Shown piece after piece: positions 9,190 to 19,382 of a stretch of 64,000 nt of DNA. Every line of letters starts with the position of its first letter. Position 1 is the stretch's first letter. The stretch is from positions 62,001-126,000 of the forward strand of contig NZ_BJDX01000006.1 of the NCBI RefSeq assembly GCF_005405365.1, in the 5' to 3' direction. Both the position numbers and the translations under genes were made by a program. This stretch comes from Enterococcus xiangfangensis (GTDB lineage: Bacteria; Bacillota; Bacilli; Lactobacillales; Enterococcaceae). The notes beneath the pieces are model-generated. The model searched no databases, was not told the DNA's origin, and saw only the letters and a list, made by a program, of their open reading frames with translations.

Positions 9190-10060
9190 ACGAATCTTCA
9201 AGTATTTTCTCATCCCGACCTTACTTTTTTTTGCGACAACGCTTTGGGTCTATGACGGCTACCATAAATTATTGACGCCGCCGGACACTTCAGTCACTTT
9301 GACAGAAGGCCAAGCACAAGCCGCAAAAAATAAAGCAAAGGCTGTTTCACAAACTGATAAAGAACGTGAGAAGATCCAAGACGCAGACATGCAAGTCTTA
9401 GTGACGGCCCGCTTGAAGCGCGCCGAAACAATGGCGCAAGCCGGGGTCGGTCGTCTCGCAATCCCGTCAGTTGACCTTGATTTGCCAGTGTTAAATCAAG
9501 TGACGGAACTTAATTTATCTACCGGTGCGGCGATGTATTTTCCCGAACGTCCATTAGGTGAAGGAAATGTCGTCTTAGCTAGCCATAATTTTTCAGATGC
9601 GGATGTCTTATTGCATCGGATAAAAAATGTGACGACCGGAACAAAAATTTATTTAACGGATTTTACGACCGTTTGGATCTATCGTGTCACCGTCAATCGG
9701 ACGATTCACGAAAACCAAACAGAGGTCTTAGATCAACCAAAAGACGGACCCGCGCAAGTAACCTTGCTGCGCTGTGAGGACGGTATCGGCACACCATATC
9801 GACGGGTCGTCCAAGGTGCTTTACAAAAAACGCAACTTTTTTCAACATTGACCGCAAAAGAGCAACGTGCTCTAGGCATCGATGAAAAAAATGCACAAGC
9901 AACAAACAGCGAACGCAAACAACAATCAGAAAATTGGATGAGCAATCAACTAGCCCTCAGCATTCAACAGAAACGACCAACGATTTGGCTGGTCGGAGTA
10001 CTGTTGGTCAACTTGCTTGTTTTAGCCATCCAAGGAATGTCGTTCGTTCGCAAAGACTAA
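9182..10060 (+). CDS. Second, divergent sortase (class A-like catalytic pattern)
   Basis: This 292-residue protein overlaps the first sortase gene by 8 bp. It has an N-terminal membrane segment (about 7-24), catalytic His in LASHNFSDAD, Cys in TLLRCEDG, Arg in TPYRRVVQG, and a further hydrophobic segment near the C-terminus. The spacing resembles class A (housekeeping type) sortases, but the usual Thr before the Cys is Arg (LRC) and there is an extra C-terminal anchor. It may add the minor subunit with the odd IMQTSG signal or anchor the finished pilus; both roles are inference. Confidence 0.75.
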   Translation: MIKRIFKYFLIPTLLFFATTLWVYDGYHKLLTPPDTSVTLTEGQAQAAKNKAKAVSQTDKEREKIQDADMQVLVTARLKRAETMAQAGVGRLAIPSVDLDLPVLNQVTELNLSTGAAMYFPERPLGEGNVVLASHNFSDADVLLHRIKNVTTGTKIYLTDFTTVWIYRVTVNRTIHENQTEVLDQPKDGPAQVTLLRCEDGIGTPYRRVVQGALQKTQLFSTLTAKEQRALGIDEKNAQATNSERKQQSENWMSNQLALSIQQKRPTIWLVGVLLVNLLVLAIQGMSFVRKD

Positions 10061-10132
10061 TCGCTGAACCTAGAGAAGAAGAAATCTTCGACTCTATTCA
10101 GAAATACACTCAACCTAGAGGAGGAAAAAGAA

Positions 10133-11686
10133 ATGAAAAGTAATACGGTTAAGAAATCCCGCAAATTATTGAGTAGCTTATTGGTTTGCGGAACATTGTT
10201 GGGCACGATGAGCGCGGCTGCACTCGTGACAGTTGGCTCAGATAACGGACAAGTAGCATACGCTGCGGCAGAAGTACCAGATACTACATCACCACGGGTA
10301 CTGAATATCCACAAATATTCAAACACAACAGGCGCAGAAGCAGCAACTGGTTTAGAAGGTGATGCAGCCAATCTTGATGGCACAAATAAACCATTAGAAA
10401 ATATCTCATTCAAAGTAGAAAAAGTAAATCTGCCAGCAGGTTGGGCAGGCGATACAGCTCCAGCAGCGGCTGACTATGTGGCTGATGCTTCATTTACACC
10501 TGTGACTACAAAAACAGATGCAGACGGCTTAGCATCATTTGCTTTAGGCACAGCCAATGGGTACTACCGTGTAACAGAATTACCTAACGCGGCAGTTGAA
10601 ACACCAGCAGTTCCATTTATCGTAACGTTGCCACTGACAAAAGATCAGGGCACAGAAACAACATCTGATGATACATTGTCTTACACTGTTGATGTTTATC
10701 CAAAAAATGATTTAAAAGACATCAACCTTAATCCAGTGAAAACACTTGAAAATGAACCTATCAAAACATCGGTTAAAGCCGGCGAAGATGTAACTTGGAA
10801 ATTATCGATGGATATTCCTGCTGGTTTGTACACGCCAGAAACTGCAGCTGGAGCTGACGATGCAGTTTACGCGAAGAGCTTGACTCTAACTGACCCAATT
10901 GATGCCGCTTCTCTTGGAAAACCAGAAGATGCTGATATTACAGGTACATTCGTTGATAAAGATGGCAAAAACCAAGATTTGGTACAAGGCACAGATTACA
11001 CAATTGCTACAACTTCTGATGATACAACACACAACTTGGTAATCACATTAACTGAAGCTGGTATGTTAAAAGTTTATGAAGGTTCAAAACTTGAATTCCA
11101 CGTAATAACTGAAGTTTTAGAAAATAAAACTGACGGAGAAATCGTCAACAGTTTCACAACAAAATATGTTGGACCTGACGGCGGCGAAACAGAAACAGAA
11201 ACGCCAGTCGACCCAACTGATCCAGGAACGCCAACCATCAAAATGGGGAATGTTACCGTAGAAAAAGTTGATGAAGCAGGTCAACCATTGGCAAACGCGA
11301 AATTTAAACTTGCTACAGATGCAGCAGGAACTGAATTTGTAACGAAAGCAGACGGCACAGACTATGAATTAACAACAGACTCAACTGGTAAAATCGACTT
11401 TACTGGTTTGGAAGTTGATCCAGAAACTGGCATACAAGATTACTACTTAGTCGAAACATCTGCACCAGTTGGTTTCGATAAAGATGATACAGTCTTTTCA
11501 GTTACTGCTGCTAACGATGATACAGTGGACCAAACAGTTGTCAATAAAGATAACCAATGGATCCCTAACTTGCCTGCAACCGGGGATGACGCTCGTTTGA
11601 TTCTATTAATCACAGCAAGCACATTAATCGTTGTCGGTGGAGTAGCAGTTATCCACTACCGTCGTAAAGAACAAGCAAATAGCTAA
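10133..11686 (+). CDS. Major pilin / LPXTG backbone subunit
   Basis: A 517-residue secreted protein: signal peptide (about 1-45, ending AYAAAE), N-terminal Cna-B-like domain, pilin motif VYPKN (about 188-192) whose Lys is the expected sortase acceptor, further beta-rich domains, and a C-terminal SpaA/Cna-B domain with the E-box YYLVETSAPVGF (about 437-448). It ends with the sorting signal LPATG (480-484), a hydrophobic stretch and RRKE. These are the textbook features of a SpaA-type backbone pilin with isopeptide bonds. It lies 72 bp after the sortase pair with an AGGAGG ribosome site and is followed by a hairpin (11706-11725), which may set its level above the downstream genes. Confidence 0.9.
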   Translation: MKSNTVKKSRKLLSSLLVCGTLLGTMSAAALVTVGSDNGQVAYAAAEVPDTTSPRVLNIHKYSNTTGAEAATGLEGDAANLDGTNKPLENISFKVEKVNLPAGWAGDTAPAAADYVADASFTPVTTKTDADGLASFALGTANGYYRVTELPNAAVETPAVPFIVTLPLTKDQGTETTSDDTLSYTVDVYPKNDLKDINLNPVKTLENEPIKTSVKAGEDVTWKLSMDIPAGLYTPETAAGADDAVYAKSLTLTDPIDAASLGKPEDADITGTFVDKDGKNQDLVQGTDYTIATTSDDTTHNLVITLTEAGMLKVYEGSKLEFHVITEVLENKTDGEIVNSFTTKYVGPDGGETETETPVDPTDPGTPTIKMGNVTVEKVDEAGQPLANAKFKLATDAAGTEFVTKADGTDYELTTDSTGKIDFTGLEVDPETGIQDYYLVETSAPVGFDKDDTVFSVTAANDDTVDQTVVNKDNQWIPNLPATGDDARLILLITASTLIVVGGVAVIHYRRKEQANS

Positions 11687-11705
11687 ACGTCACGGCAAGG
11701 AAAGT

Positions 11706-11725
11706 GTACCTCGGTAACGAGGTAC
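11706..11725 (+). terminator. Attenuating hairpin after the pilin gene
   Basis: An 8-bp stem (GTACCTCG and CGAGGTAC, four-base loop) followed by CTCTTTTCTT. It is weak as a terminator and lies between pilin and minor subunit, so it probably gives partial read-through or stabilises the pilin mRNA end. Confidence 0.6.
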
Positions 11726-11752
11726 CTCTTTTCTTAGGAAGGAGGATTTTGC

Positions 11753-12433
11753 ATGAAGCACAACATACGATTGTTTAGTGTGCTGATTATCAGCCTTGCT
11801 GGACTTGCACTAGGTCAAACGGTCTACGCTTCTGATGTAATGAATAGTCCTTCGGTTACCGTCGTGAAGCGCGAGACTGCAAGTTCTTCCACAGTGACGC
11901 AAACAACAACACCTTTAGCAGGTGCTCATTATCGTTTGACGCGCGTTTTACCAATCAATGGTAAAGAAATTGTGCCGACCGATTCGGCTACCTATCTACT
12001 GCCTTCCAATGATTTGGCTCTTTCTGTTGAATTGATCACCGATGCGGATGGTCGTGCGATCTATGGAGACACAGAAGCATTAGCAGAAGGCTATTATCTA
12101 TTGGCAGAACAAAGCGGTGACGGGGTCGAAAAACCTGCTGATCCGATCGTTTTTAAATTACCGTATACTGACGCAACAGGAAAAGTGACCGATGATTTTA
12201 CTTATGAACCAAAATCGGGACTAGTAGAAACGGACACAGATGATCCTGTCAAAATCACATCCGGTAATGCAACACCTAGTCAAAGCGGCTCTTCCACGAT
12301 CATGCAAACAAGCGGTGAAGTGTGGCAGGTTTCTTTGACGAAAACATTGTTCAGCACCACTATTTTATTGAGCAGCATCATCGGAGGGACCGTTTTGGTG
12401 CGTAAACGTTGGGAGGAGAAGAAATATGAATAA
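11753..12433 (+). CDS. Small pilin-like surface protein with atypical sorting signal
   Basis: A 226-residue protein with a signal peptide (about 1-26, ending VYAS), one Cna-B-like domain (PLAGAHYRL near residue 62, YYLLAEQSGD near 117) and a C-terminal hydrophobic anchor with RKRWEEKK. Where LPXTG is expected the sequence is IMQTSGE (residues 183-189), a non-canonical motif. It may be the pilus base or tip subunit handled by one of the two sortases upstream. Its end overlaps the giant adhesin gene by 8 bp, implying translational coupling. The AAGGAGGA ribosome site lies just upstream. Confidence 0.75.
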   Translation: MKHNIRLFSVLIISLAGLALGQTVYASDVMNSPSVTVVKRETASSSTVTQTTTPLAGAHYRLTRVLPINGKEIVPTDSATYLLPSNDLALSVELITDADGRAIYGDTEALAEGYYLLAEQSGDGVEKPADPIVFKLPYTDATGKVTDDFTYEPKSGLVETDTDDPVKITSGNATPSQSGSSTIMQTSGEVWQVSLTKTLFSTTILLSSIIGGTVLVRKRWEEKKYE

Positions 12434-15400
12434 ACGAGCTTTAAACCATTTTTTCTCCAAGCAAGCACCGCAGTCGGAGGGTTCTACGAAAAAAGCGAAA
12501 TACCGTTTAATGCACTTGTTTGCAGTCGGTATCTTAAGCGTTCAAATGCTTACATCAGCAGTTGCGCCGGTGTATCAAGTTGCCGCTGAAACGACGACGC
12601 AAACGAGTCAAACAACGGAAACAGCATCTACCGAACAAACCAAGCCGACGACGTCAAGTGAACCGGCAGCAAGTTCTGCTGAAGCTAAGACGACGAGTGA
12701 ATCATCGACTGAACCTGCTGAAGAAACAGATCCAGCCAAAGTTCGCTCTGATTTGCTCAAAACGATCGCGCAATTCGGCGATACCGCAGGGACGACCGTG
12801 ACTGTTACTGACAAAGCAATCAAGATCGAATTGTCTCCGAAACTAAGTAAGAAAGCCGAAGAAATCAAAAAAGCAATCACTCCGTTAGTACCTGACGGGT
12901 ACAAAGCAGAGATCACAGCAAAACAAGCCGACCTGCAATCAATTACAAATCTGGACCAATTGACTACTGCGGATATCAAATCCCTTACGATGACTTGGTC
13001 ACAAGATCCAGGTGCGGCAACAACTACGGGTACAGCAGTTTATCCAACTGGTTTTGTACTTACCTTCAACACTTTCGAAAATGGCCGGACAGCAACTTGG
13101 AAACCTGGCGATAAAATCACGATTCCTAATTTAACCTATACCGGAGCGTACGGGGATGTTTCATTAGAACCAAATTTTGTCAGAACTACAATTGCCGGTC
13201 TTGGTTATATTGAAGGAAATACGATTACAGTAACAAATGAAGATATTGGAAAAGAATTAGCGATTAATTTTGGTAATTTAAAGAAATCAGATTTTGCATC
13301 TTTTACAACAGATATAAAACTACCGGCTAAAGCGGATGTCACCGCATCTTTCTTAGGCCAAGAATTGAAATTTACCGCTATCGATGAAAGTGCTAGTTGG
13401 ACTGGACAGATTGGTGAAGTGATCAAAGATGGCGAGGTACCTGGAGGTCGCGACTTTAGTTTCCAATATAGCGGCAGTTTCTTTACTGGTGATAAGAGTC
13501 GAGACCTTTCTTATGGTGCTGCTTATCATGACGCGGCAGATTTTAGTGCCTATGTCAATAAGGTAAACGATGAAACAAAGGATTATCAAGGGATATACCC
13601 GCTTGAACCTACCATGAAGAAATTAGCAGAAACACCGGGAAATCTCTTCATGGTCAATACTTATCCGGCGACTGAAGCCAACAAAAAAATTCTGACAGTG
13701 ACTGGCAGTAATCTGTATACCAAATCAACTGTCGGCGCGATATCTGGATTGACAGAAGATGGGCTTCATCCAATGGTTGGCGGTAAAGGCAGTTCGCTCT
13801 TTCTCGTGAATACCACGACACGTTACTTTGAACCGGGTACGACAAAAGCAGAGATGAAAGCGGCTCTGGCCGTTGGTGAAACGGGTTATTCCAAACAAGC
13901 GGATGGTTCGTTTATCTCACTGGTCAACATGGGGAATTATAGCTCCGATGGCGACCATATCAGTTATGCAGATATTTCGTATCCTAATTCACTTTGGCCG
14001 GCGATGATCAGAAATCAACAAACGCAACCAGCTGATAGTTTTAACGCAGCCGATTATCAAGCCAAAATGGTTGCTGCGGATGGAGCAGAGACACCACCGT
14101 TGTTTGCTGCACAATATTTATCTACGATTACTGTAGAAGATCCATCTGATGGAACCACAACGTATGATCTTAATTCAACGATTGAAGGAATGGATGACGC
14201 GCCTGTCAACGGAACTTCATCCGTATATACACCAATGAAAATGGATCCGGCAACAATTAGTACAGAAGGTTTAGCAGCAATCAAGATCAGCTACAAATCT
14301 GGCGATACGATTGTTGGTCAATCGAAGACGATCTATGCAGAACCTGGCACGACCTTTGATGCATACAAACAAAGTAGTCCGAATGAAGTATTTTTCCCTG
14401 ATGAATTTAAAGTTGATCCATTTACTTATCGTAAGACAGCAGAACCAACAATCAAAGATTTTGGCGCAGTAGGGACTACAACAAATATAGTAGTCGAATA
14501 CGAGCCGCTGGCTACGCTTCAGTTGAACTATAAAGCTGGAGACAAAACGATTGCGGGTTCTAAATTGATTTATGATGTGGGAGATACTAATCTGAAAGAT
14601 TATCTTACTGCTAATGCAGATTCAGAAACCAATTCAGAAGCTAAACTGTTTCCTAAAGAAATAAAAAATGGTACAACGACTTATCGATTGAAAGATTCCT
14701 TCGATCCAGCAGCTCATACCTTTGGCGCAGGAGGAAGTATGACATCAGTTGATGTAGAGTATGAAAAATTATCAGATATTGGTTTTTGGACACCACACGA
14801 GGGCTATGATCTGACTAAGAATACCGGGACTTATGGTGATACTGGCCTAGAGTTATATGTTTCTTCTGAAGATCCATGGCTGGATAGAATCGTTGGTGAT
14901 CCGACAGCCGATGAGAATAAGACCAAGGTTTTAGCAAAAGGAATTTTTGGTTATAATTCCATAGCTGAATCATCAAAATGGTATATCGATACTGATAATG
15001 TCTTACACATCGGGTCAGGTGCTACCGCATGGCTAACAACTGAGAATTCTCCATGGCTTTCGTATAAAGATGAAATTACTAAGGTTCAAATTGAAGGGAA
15101 ACTGGATATCAATCCTCAGTCTAAAGGACTGTTTGGTTCATTAGACAAAGTTACTAGTTATACTGGTTTAGAAAACTTCGATTTTACTCTTACTCATTCT
15201 GGATTTGGGAAGTATGGTGGAATAGATTTAAGCAGTATATTCAAAAATAATACTGCTCTAACTGATCTATCTGGAGAAGAAAGCTGGAATCTATCAAAAG
15301 TCACAAAAGCAAATTCAATGTTTGAAAATGCTGGGATAGAGACGTTGGATGCTCCTAATTGGGGATTTGATACGTTAACAGAAGCTTACGGAATGTTTTA

Positions 15401-18400
15401 TAATGCCAAAGACCTAACAGCAATCAATGGAACTGAAAACTGGAAGATGACAGAAGTCACAACGATGTGGAGCATGTTCAATAATGCATCAAGCATCGAA
15501 CGTCTAGATCTTTCTAGTTGGAATACGGGTAAAGTTGCCTATGTCAATGATATGTTTACCGGAATGACTGCTCTAAAAGAAATTACATTTGGTGAAACTT
15601 TTAAAACGAGCCAGTTAAGTTCAGGAAATGTGGCATTACCAAATACCACAAGCACGATAAAATGGCGCAACGTTGATAAAGCGGCTGGCGGGACGATCGC
15701 AAAACCGATGGGTACAGCAACTATTGATGCCTATGATGGAACATTGCCAGATACCTATGTGTTAGAATCTGGACTTGGTTTTTGGACACCGCAAACAGGG
15801 TATGATCTTAGCAAAAATACTGGGACTTACGGTGATGCGGGTCTAGAAAATTATATCTATAGTACCGATAATCCATGGATTGATCGGGTCGTTGGTGAAG
15901 TTGATACGATTAGTAAGGTTGAAGTTAAAGCAAAAGGAATTTTTGGTCCTGATGTGGCTACAGGTGTGAAATGGTACATCGATATGGCTGGTGTGTTGCA
16001 CTTAAGCCCAGGAGCAATGAGAACTACTGCCGGATTCCTTGATTCACCGTGGTATCAGTACAAAGATAAATTTACTACAATCAGTGTTGATGGGAAGATT
16101 ACTCTAAACGCAAACGCATCTTATCTGTTTGATAATTTAACTCAAGTTACTAAGTATTCAAATTTAGATCAGCTAGATTTATCGAAAGTCACAACTGTTG
16201 CTAGCATGTTTATGGGTAATGAATCGATAACTGAGTTAAACGGGATCGATAAATGGGATACAGCTCAAGTTACTAGTATGAATAGTATGTTCCGAGATAC
16301 AAAAGCTTTGACAACGATTGGAGATACTTTGAATTGGGATACCAGCAAGGTAACAAATATGCGAAGTATGTTCAATGGTGCTGGAAAACTAGCGAATCTT
16401 GATACCTCAGGCTGGAATACTAGTGCTGTCACGAATATGGGTTTTATGTTTAACGGTGCATCATCATTAAAAACCATTGATACGTCAGGGTGGAACACAA
16501 GTAATGTTACTGCTATGGACAACATGTTTAATGGAGCCTCTGCATTGACAACACTTGATGTATCTGGTTGGAATACCGAAAATGTTACTACTATGGGTTA
16601 TATGTTTAATGGTGCTTCATCATTAACAGCTCTAGATACGTCTGGCTGGAAAACACCAAAAGTGACAACTATGCGAACAATGTTTCAAAATGCAAGTTCG
16701 TTGACTAAACTAGATTTTTCAAGTGCAAAAACTAATTTAGTAACGGATATGAATTATATGTTTAACGGTACAACCGCTTTACGTGAAATTACATTTGGAA
16801 CAGAATTTGCGACGAGTCAATTGAAGGATAAGGATCAAAGTCTAGTAGTTGGAAAGGTAGATCTACCTAATACGACAGATAATGTTAAATGGCGTAATGT
16901 AGCAGATGGAACAATAACTGCACCAAAGGGAACAGAATTTCTCTCAGCTTATGCAAGTGCTGTCCCAGATACTTATGTTCTGGTTGACACGGTAAGCGAT
17001 GCGAAAATTCGCTACAATGATGTTAATGATACTGATCCACTTACTACTACAAAAGCAACACAAACAGTAAACGGAAAAGTTGGCGAACCTGAATTAGTTA
17101 CGTTGTATGATCCGTGGACTTCTCCTGAATTAAAGGATCAACCATATGTCTTTGCGGTTGAAAATAGTACAACGACAGGTTTACCTGATCCAATGACTGC
17201 CTTTTACCGCGACCCATTATCAGTTACGATTGTAAGTGGAGCGACAGCCACTGGTGATGACAAAGTTGTTAGCTTACAAAAAGTTCAAGCAAAAGGAATT
17301 TTTGGCGATGTGAAGTGGTATATCGATATGGAGGGAACCTTGCATATCGGATCAGGAACGTTTGGCGAACCAGTTCCAGCTCCGGGGATGCTTGCACCAT
17401 ATGAGCCGGGAGAAATGGGTTCACCTTGGATGGTCTACAACGATATAATAGATGATGTCATCATTGATGGTTCAGTTATTGCAAATACTGATTCAACTGC
17501 GTTGTTTGGTAGATTAGATGCAGAAAGTATCTCAGGATTAGAGAACATAGATGTTTCTAATGTTACTGATATGGGCTATATGTTCAGCGATATGTCTAAT
17601 TTGAGTGAGTTAGATCTTTCAGCTTGGGATACTTCATCTGTAACAAATATGACCGTTATGTTTGCACAGAACAATTTTAGTAATGTCGATCTTGGAACAT
17701 GGGAAACTGAAAATGTCACGGACATGTATGCAATGTTTGCTATGACACCAAATCTAACAAGTCTAGCAACGCCAAATTGGAATACGGAAAAAGTAACTAC
17801 AATGCAAGGGATGTTCATGGGTGCTTCGGCATTGACGGAATTAGATTTCACTGGTTGGAATACATCCAATGTGACAGATATGACGATGATGTTAGAACCG
17901 ATGGACCCTTCAATGCCAATGGCTCTGAAAAAAGTTACTTTTGATTCAACTTTTGCAACAAGTCAGTTAGCAGCCAAAGCTGTTGAGTTGCCTAACACCA
18001 CAGACTCGCTTAAATGGCAGAATCTTGCGGGTGGAACAGTTGATACACCTAAGGGAACTGAATTTTTAACGGCTTATGCAAGTGTTGTACCGGATACCTA
18101 TGTCTTAGTCGATACAATAACCGATGCGAAGATTCTCTATAATGATTCTACCGATTCTAATGTTGCAACAAAAACAAAAGCGACACAGGCATTAAGTGGA
18201 AAAATTGGAGAGACTGAAACAGTTGATCTATATGATCCGTGGACTTCCCCAGAATTGAAGGATCAAAAATACGTCTTTGCAGTTGAAAAGAATGCAACGA
18301 CCGGCTTACCTGATCCAATGACTGCCTTTTCTCGTGATCCATTATCAGTTACATTCCAAACAACTACTGATGACGATGAAATTGTTAACTTACAACCAGT

Positions 18401-19382
18401 CCAAGCCAAAGGAATATTTGGTGATGTGAAGTGGTATATCGACATGAAAGGAACCTTGCACATTGGTTCTGGAACGTTTGCGTCACCTGTTTTGAAAGAT
18501 GGCAGCGCGGTTTCTCCATGGAACGATTATACGAAAATCGTCAATAATATCAGTATTGAGGGCAACGTGACTGCGAATGAAGATTCAAGTGCGTTGTTCC
18601 AAGGATTTAAAATGGTCACTGAAATTTCAGGGTTAGATAAGTTGGATGTGTCCGATGTCAAAAACATGGACCATCTGTTTTATGAATTGACAACCTTGAA
18701 AACACTTGATATTTCAAGCTGGGACACAACAAATGTTACGAATATGAGTAATATGTTTAGAGATTTGCAACGAGTACCGGAAATCACATTTGGGGACGGT
18801 TGGGATACGACAAACGTTACTAAGATGGATTACATGTTTGCGATGATGCCTACATTAAGTAAGATCAATCTTGAAGGCTGGAATACAAGCAATGTAACTA
18901 CGATGGAAGGCATGTTTATTGCGGATATGGCTTTAACAATTTTAGACTTCTCAAGTTTCGATACTAATAATGTTACAGATATGACTGCAATGTTCGCTTA
19001 CTTAGTGAGCTTGAATGAAGTAACTTTTGGTGAAAATTTCAAAACTGAGAATGTAGCATTCAGTTCAAATGATTATGGTGTTACTGAAGATGCTAATGGT
19101 CAAGTGGTCTTACCTAATACTACGGATGAACCAACTGTTACAAGATGGCAAAATGTCGGAGATGGAACAGTAGCTGCGCCAACAGGTGATCAACATTTGA
19201 GCGCCTATGCAGGAGCTGTACCGGATACTTACGTTTTAACTTCTGGAACAATTAAACCAATCTTACCTGATACTGGTAGTGATCAACGTCTGATTGCTTT
19301 GATCAGCGCAAGTGCCTTGATTGTTCTAGGTTTGTTGGGAGTAGTATGGTACAAACGGAAAGACAGCGAGATTGAAAGATAA
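12426..19382 (+). CDS. Giant LPXTG adhesin with BspA/DUF285 repeat blocks
   Basis: A 2318-residue cell-wall protein. Signal peptide about 1-56; Thr/Ser/Glu-rich stretch 57-100; a domain with TYTGAYGDV near 245, also found in the protein at 19767; two MucBP-like domains about 615-780. Then come four related blocks starting near 784, 1116, 1521 and 1898. Each block has a GIFG..KWYID...LHI lead and several DUF285 units (WNTSNVTNMxxMF), and ends PDTYVL. The C-terminus has LPDTG (2280-2284), a membrane segment and KRKDSE. DUF285 proteins are BspA-type surface adhesins. As last gene of the sortase-pilin operon it is probably the tip or a co-anchored adhesin. Confidence 0.85.
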   Translation: MNKRALNHFFSKQAPQSEGSTKKAKYRLMHLFAVGILSVQMLTSAVAPVYQVAAETTTQTSQTTETASTEQTKPTTSSEPAASSAEAKTTSESSTEPAEETDPAKVRSDLLKTIAQFGDTAGTTVTVTDKAIKIELSPKLSKKAEEIKKAITPLVPDGYKAEITAKQADLQSITNLDQLTTADIKSLTMTWSQDPGAATTTGTAVYPTGFVLTFNTFENGRTATWKPGDKITIPNLTYTGAYGDVSLEPNFVRTTIAGLGYIEGNTITVTNEDIGKELAINFGNLKKSDFASFTTDIKLPAKADVTASFLGQELKFTAIDESASWTGQIGEVIKDGEVPGGRDFSFQYSGSFFTGDKSRDLSYGAAYHDAADFSAYVNKVNDETKDYQGIYPLEPTMKKLAETPGNLFMVNTYPATEANKKILTVTGSNLYTKSTVGAISGLTEDGLHPMVGGKGSSLFLVNTTTRYFEPGTTKAEMKAALAVGETGYSKQADGSFISLVNMGNYSSDGDHISYADISYPNSLWPAMIRNQQTQPADSFNAADYQAKMVAADGAETPPLFAAQYLSTITVEDPSDGTTTYDLNSTIEGMDDAPVNGTSSVYTPMKMDPATISTEGLAAIKISYKSGDTIVGQSKTIYAEPGTTFDAYKQSSPNEVFFPDEFKVDPFTYRKTAEPTIKDFGAVGTTTNIVVEYEPLATLQLNYKAGDKTIAGSKLIYDVGDTNLKDYLTANADSETNSEAKLFPKEIKNGTTTYRLKDSFDPAAHTFGAGGSMTSVDVEYEKLSDIGFWTPHEGYDLTKNTGTYGDTGLELYVSSEDPWLDRIVGDPTADENKTKVLAKGIFGYNSIAESSKWYIDTDNVLHIGSGATAWLTTENSPWLSYKDEITKVQIEGKLDINPQSKGLFGSLDKVTSYTGLENFDFTLTHSGFGKYGGIDLSSIFKNNTALTDLSGEESWNLSKVTKANSMFENAGIETLDAPNWGFDTLTEAYGMFYNAKDLTAINGTENWKMTEVTTMWSMFNNASSIERLDLSSWNTGKVAYVNDMFTGMTALKEITFGETFKTSQLSSGNVALPNTTSTIKWRNVDKAAGGTIAKPMGTATIDAYDGTLPDTYVLESGLGFWTPQTGYDLSKNTGTYGDAGLENYIYSTDNPWIDRVVGEVDTISKVEVKAKGIFGPDVATGVKWYIDMAGVLHLSPGAMRTTAGFLDSPWYQYKDKFTTISVDGKITLNANASYLFDNLTQVTKYSNLDQLDLSKVTTVASMFMGNESITELNGIDKWDTAQVTSMNSMFRDTKALTTIGDTLNWDTSKVTNMRSMFNGAGKLANLDTSGWNTSAVTNMGFMFNGASSLKTIDTSGWNTSNVTAMDNMFNGASALTTLDVSGWNTENVTTMGYMFNGASSLTALDTSGWKTPKVTTMRTMFQNASSLTKLDFSSAKTNLVTDMNYMFNGTTALREITFGTEFATSQLKDKDQSLVVGKVDLPNTTDNVKWRNVADGTITAPKGTEFLSAYASAVPDTYVLVDTVSDAKIRYNDVNDTDPLTTTKATQTVNGKVGEPELVTLYDPWTSPELKDQPYVFAVENSTTTGLPDPMTAFYRDPLSVTIVSGATATGDDKVVSLQKVQAKGIFGDVKWYIDMEGTLHIGSGTFGEPVPAPGMLAPYEPGEMGSPWMVYNDIIDDVIIDGSVIANTDSTALFGRLDAESISGLENIDVSNVTDMGYMFSDMSNLSELDLSAWDTSSVTNMTVMFAQNNFSNVDLGTWETENVTDMYAMFAMTPNLTSLATPNWNTEKVTTMQGMFMGASALTELDFTGWNTSNVTDMTMMLEPMDPSMPMALKKVTFDSTFATSQLAAKAVELPNTTDSLKWQNLAGGTVDTPKGTEFLTAYASVVPDTYVLVDTITDAKILYNDSTDSNVATKTKATQALSGKIGETETVDLYDPWTSPELKDQKYVFAVEKNATTGLPDPMTAFSRDPLSVTFQTTTDDDEIVNLQPVQAKGIFGDVKWYIDMKGTLHIGSGTFASPVLKDGSAVSPWNDYTKIVNNISIEGNVTANEDSSALFQGFKMVTEISGLDKLDVSDVKNMDHLFYELTTLKTLDISSWDTTNVTNMSNMFRDLQRVPEITFGDGWDTTNVTKMDYMFAMMPTLSKINLEGWNTSNVTTMEGMFIADMALTILDFSSFDTNNVTDMTAMFAYLVSLNEVTFGENFKTENVAFSSNDYGVTEDANGQVVLPNTTDEPTVTRWQNVGDGTVAAPTGDQHLSAYAGAVPDTYVLTSGTIKPILPDTGSDQRLIALISASALIVLGLLGVVWYKRKDSEIER

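Noticed and set aside
12562..12979. Overlapping frames on both strands inside the start of the giant adhesin
   Set aside because: They are by-products of the low-complexity Thr/Ser/Glu-rich coding sequence and lack ribosome sites.
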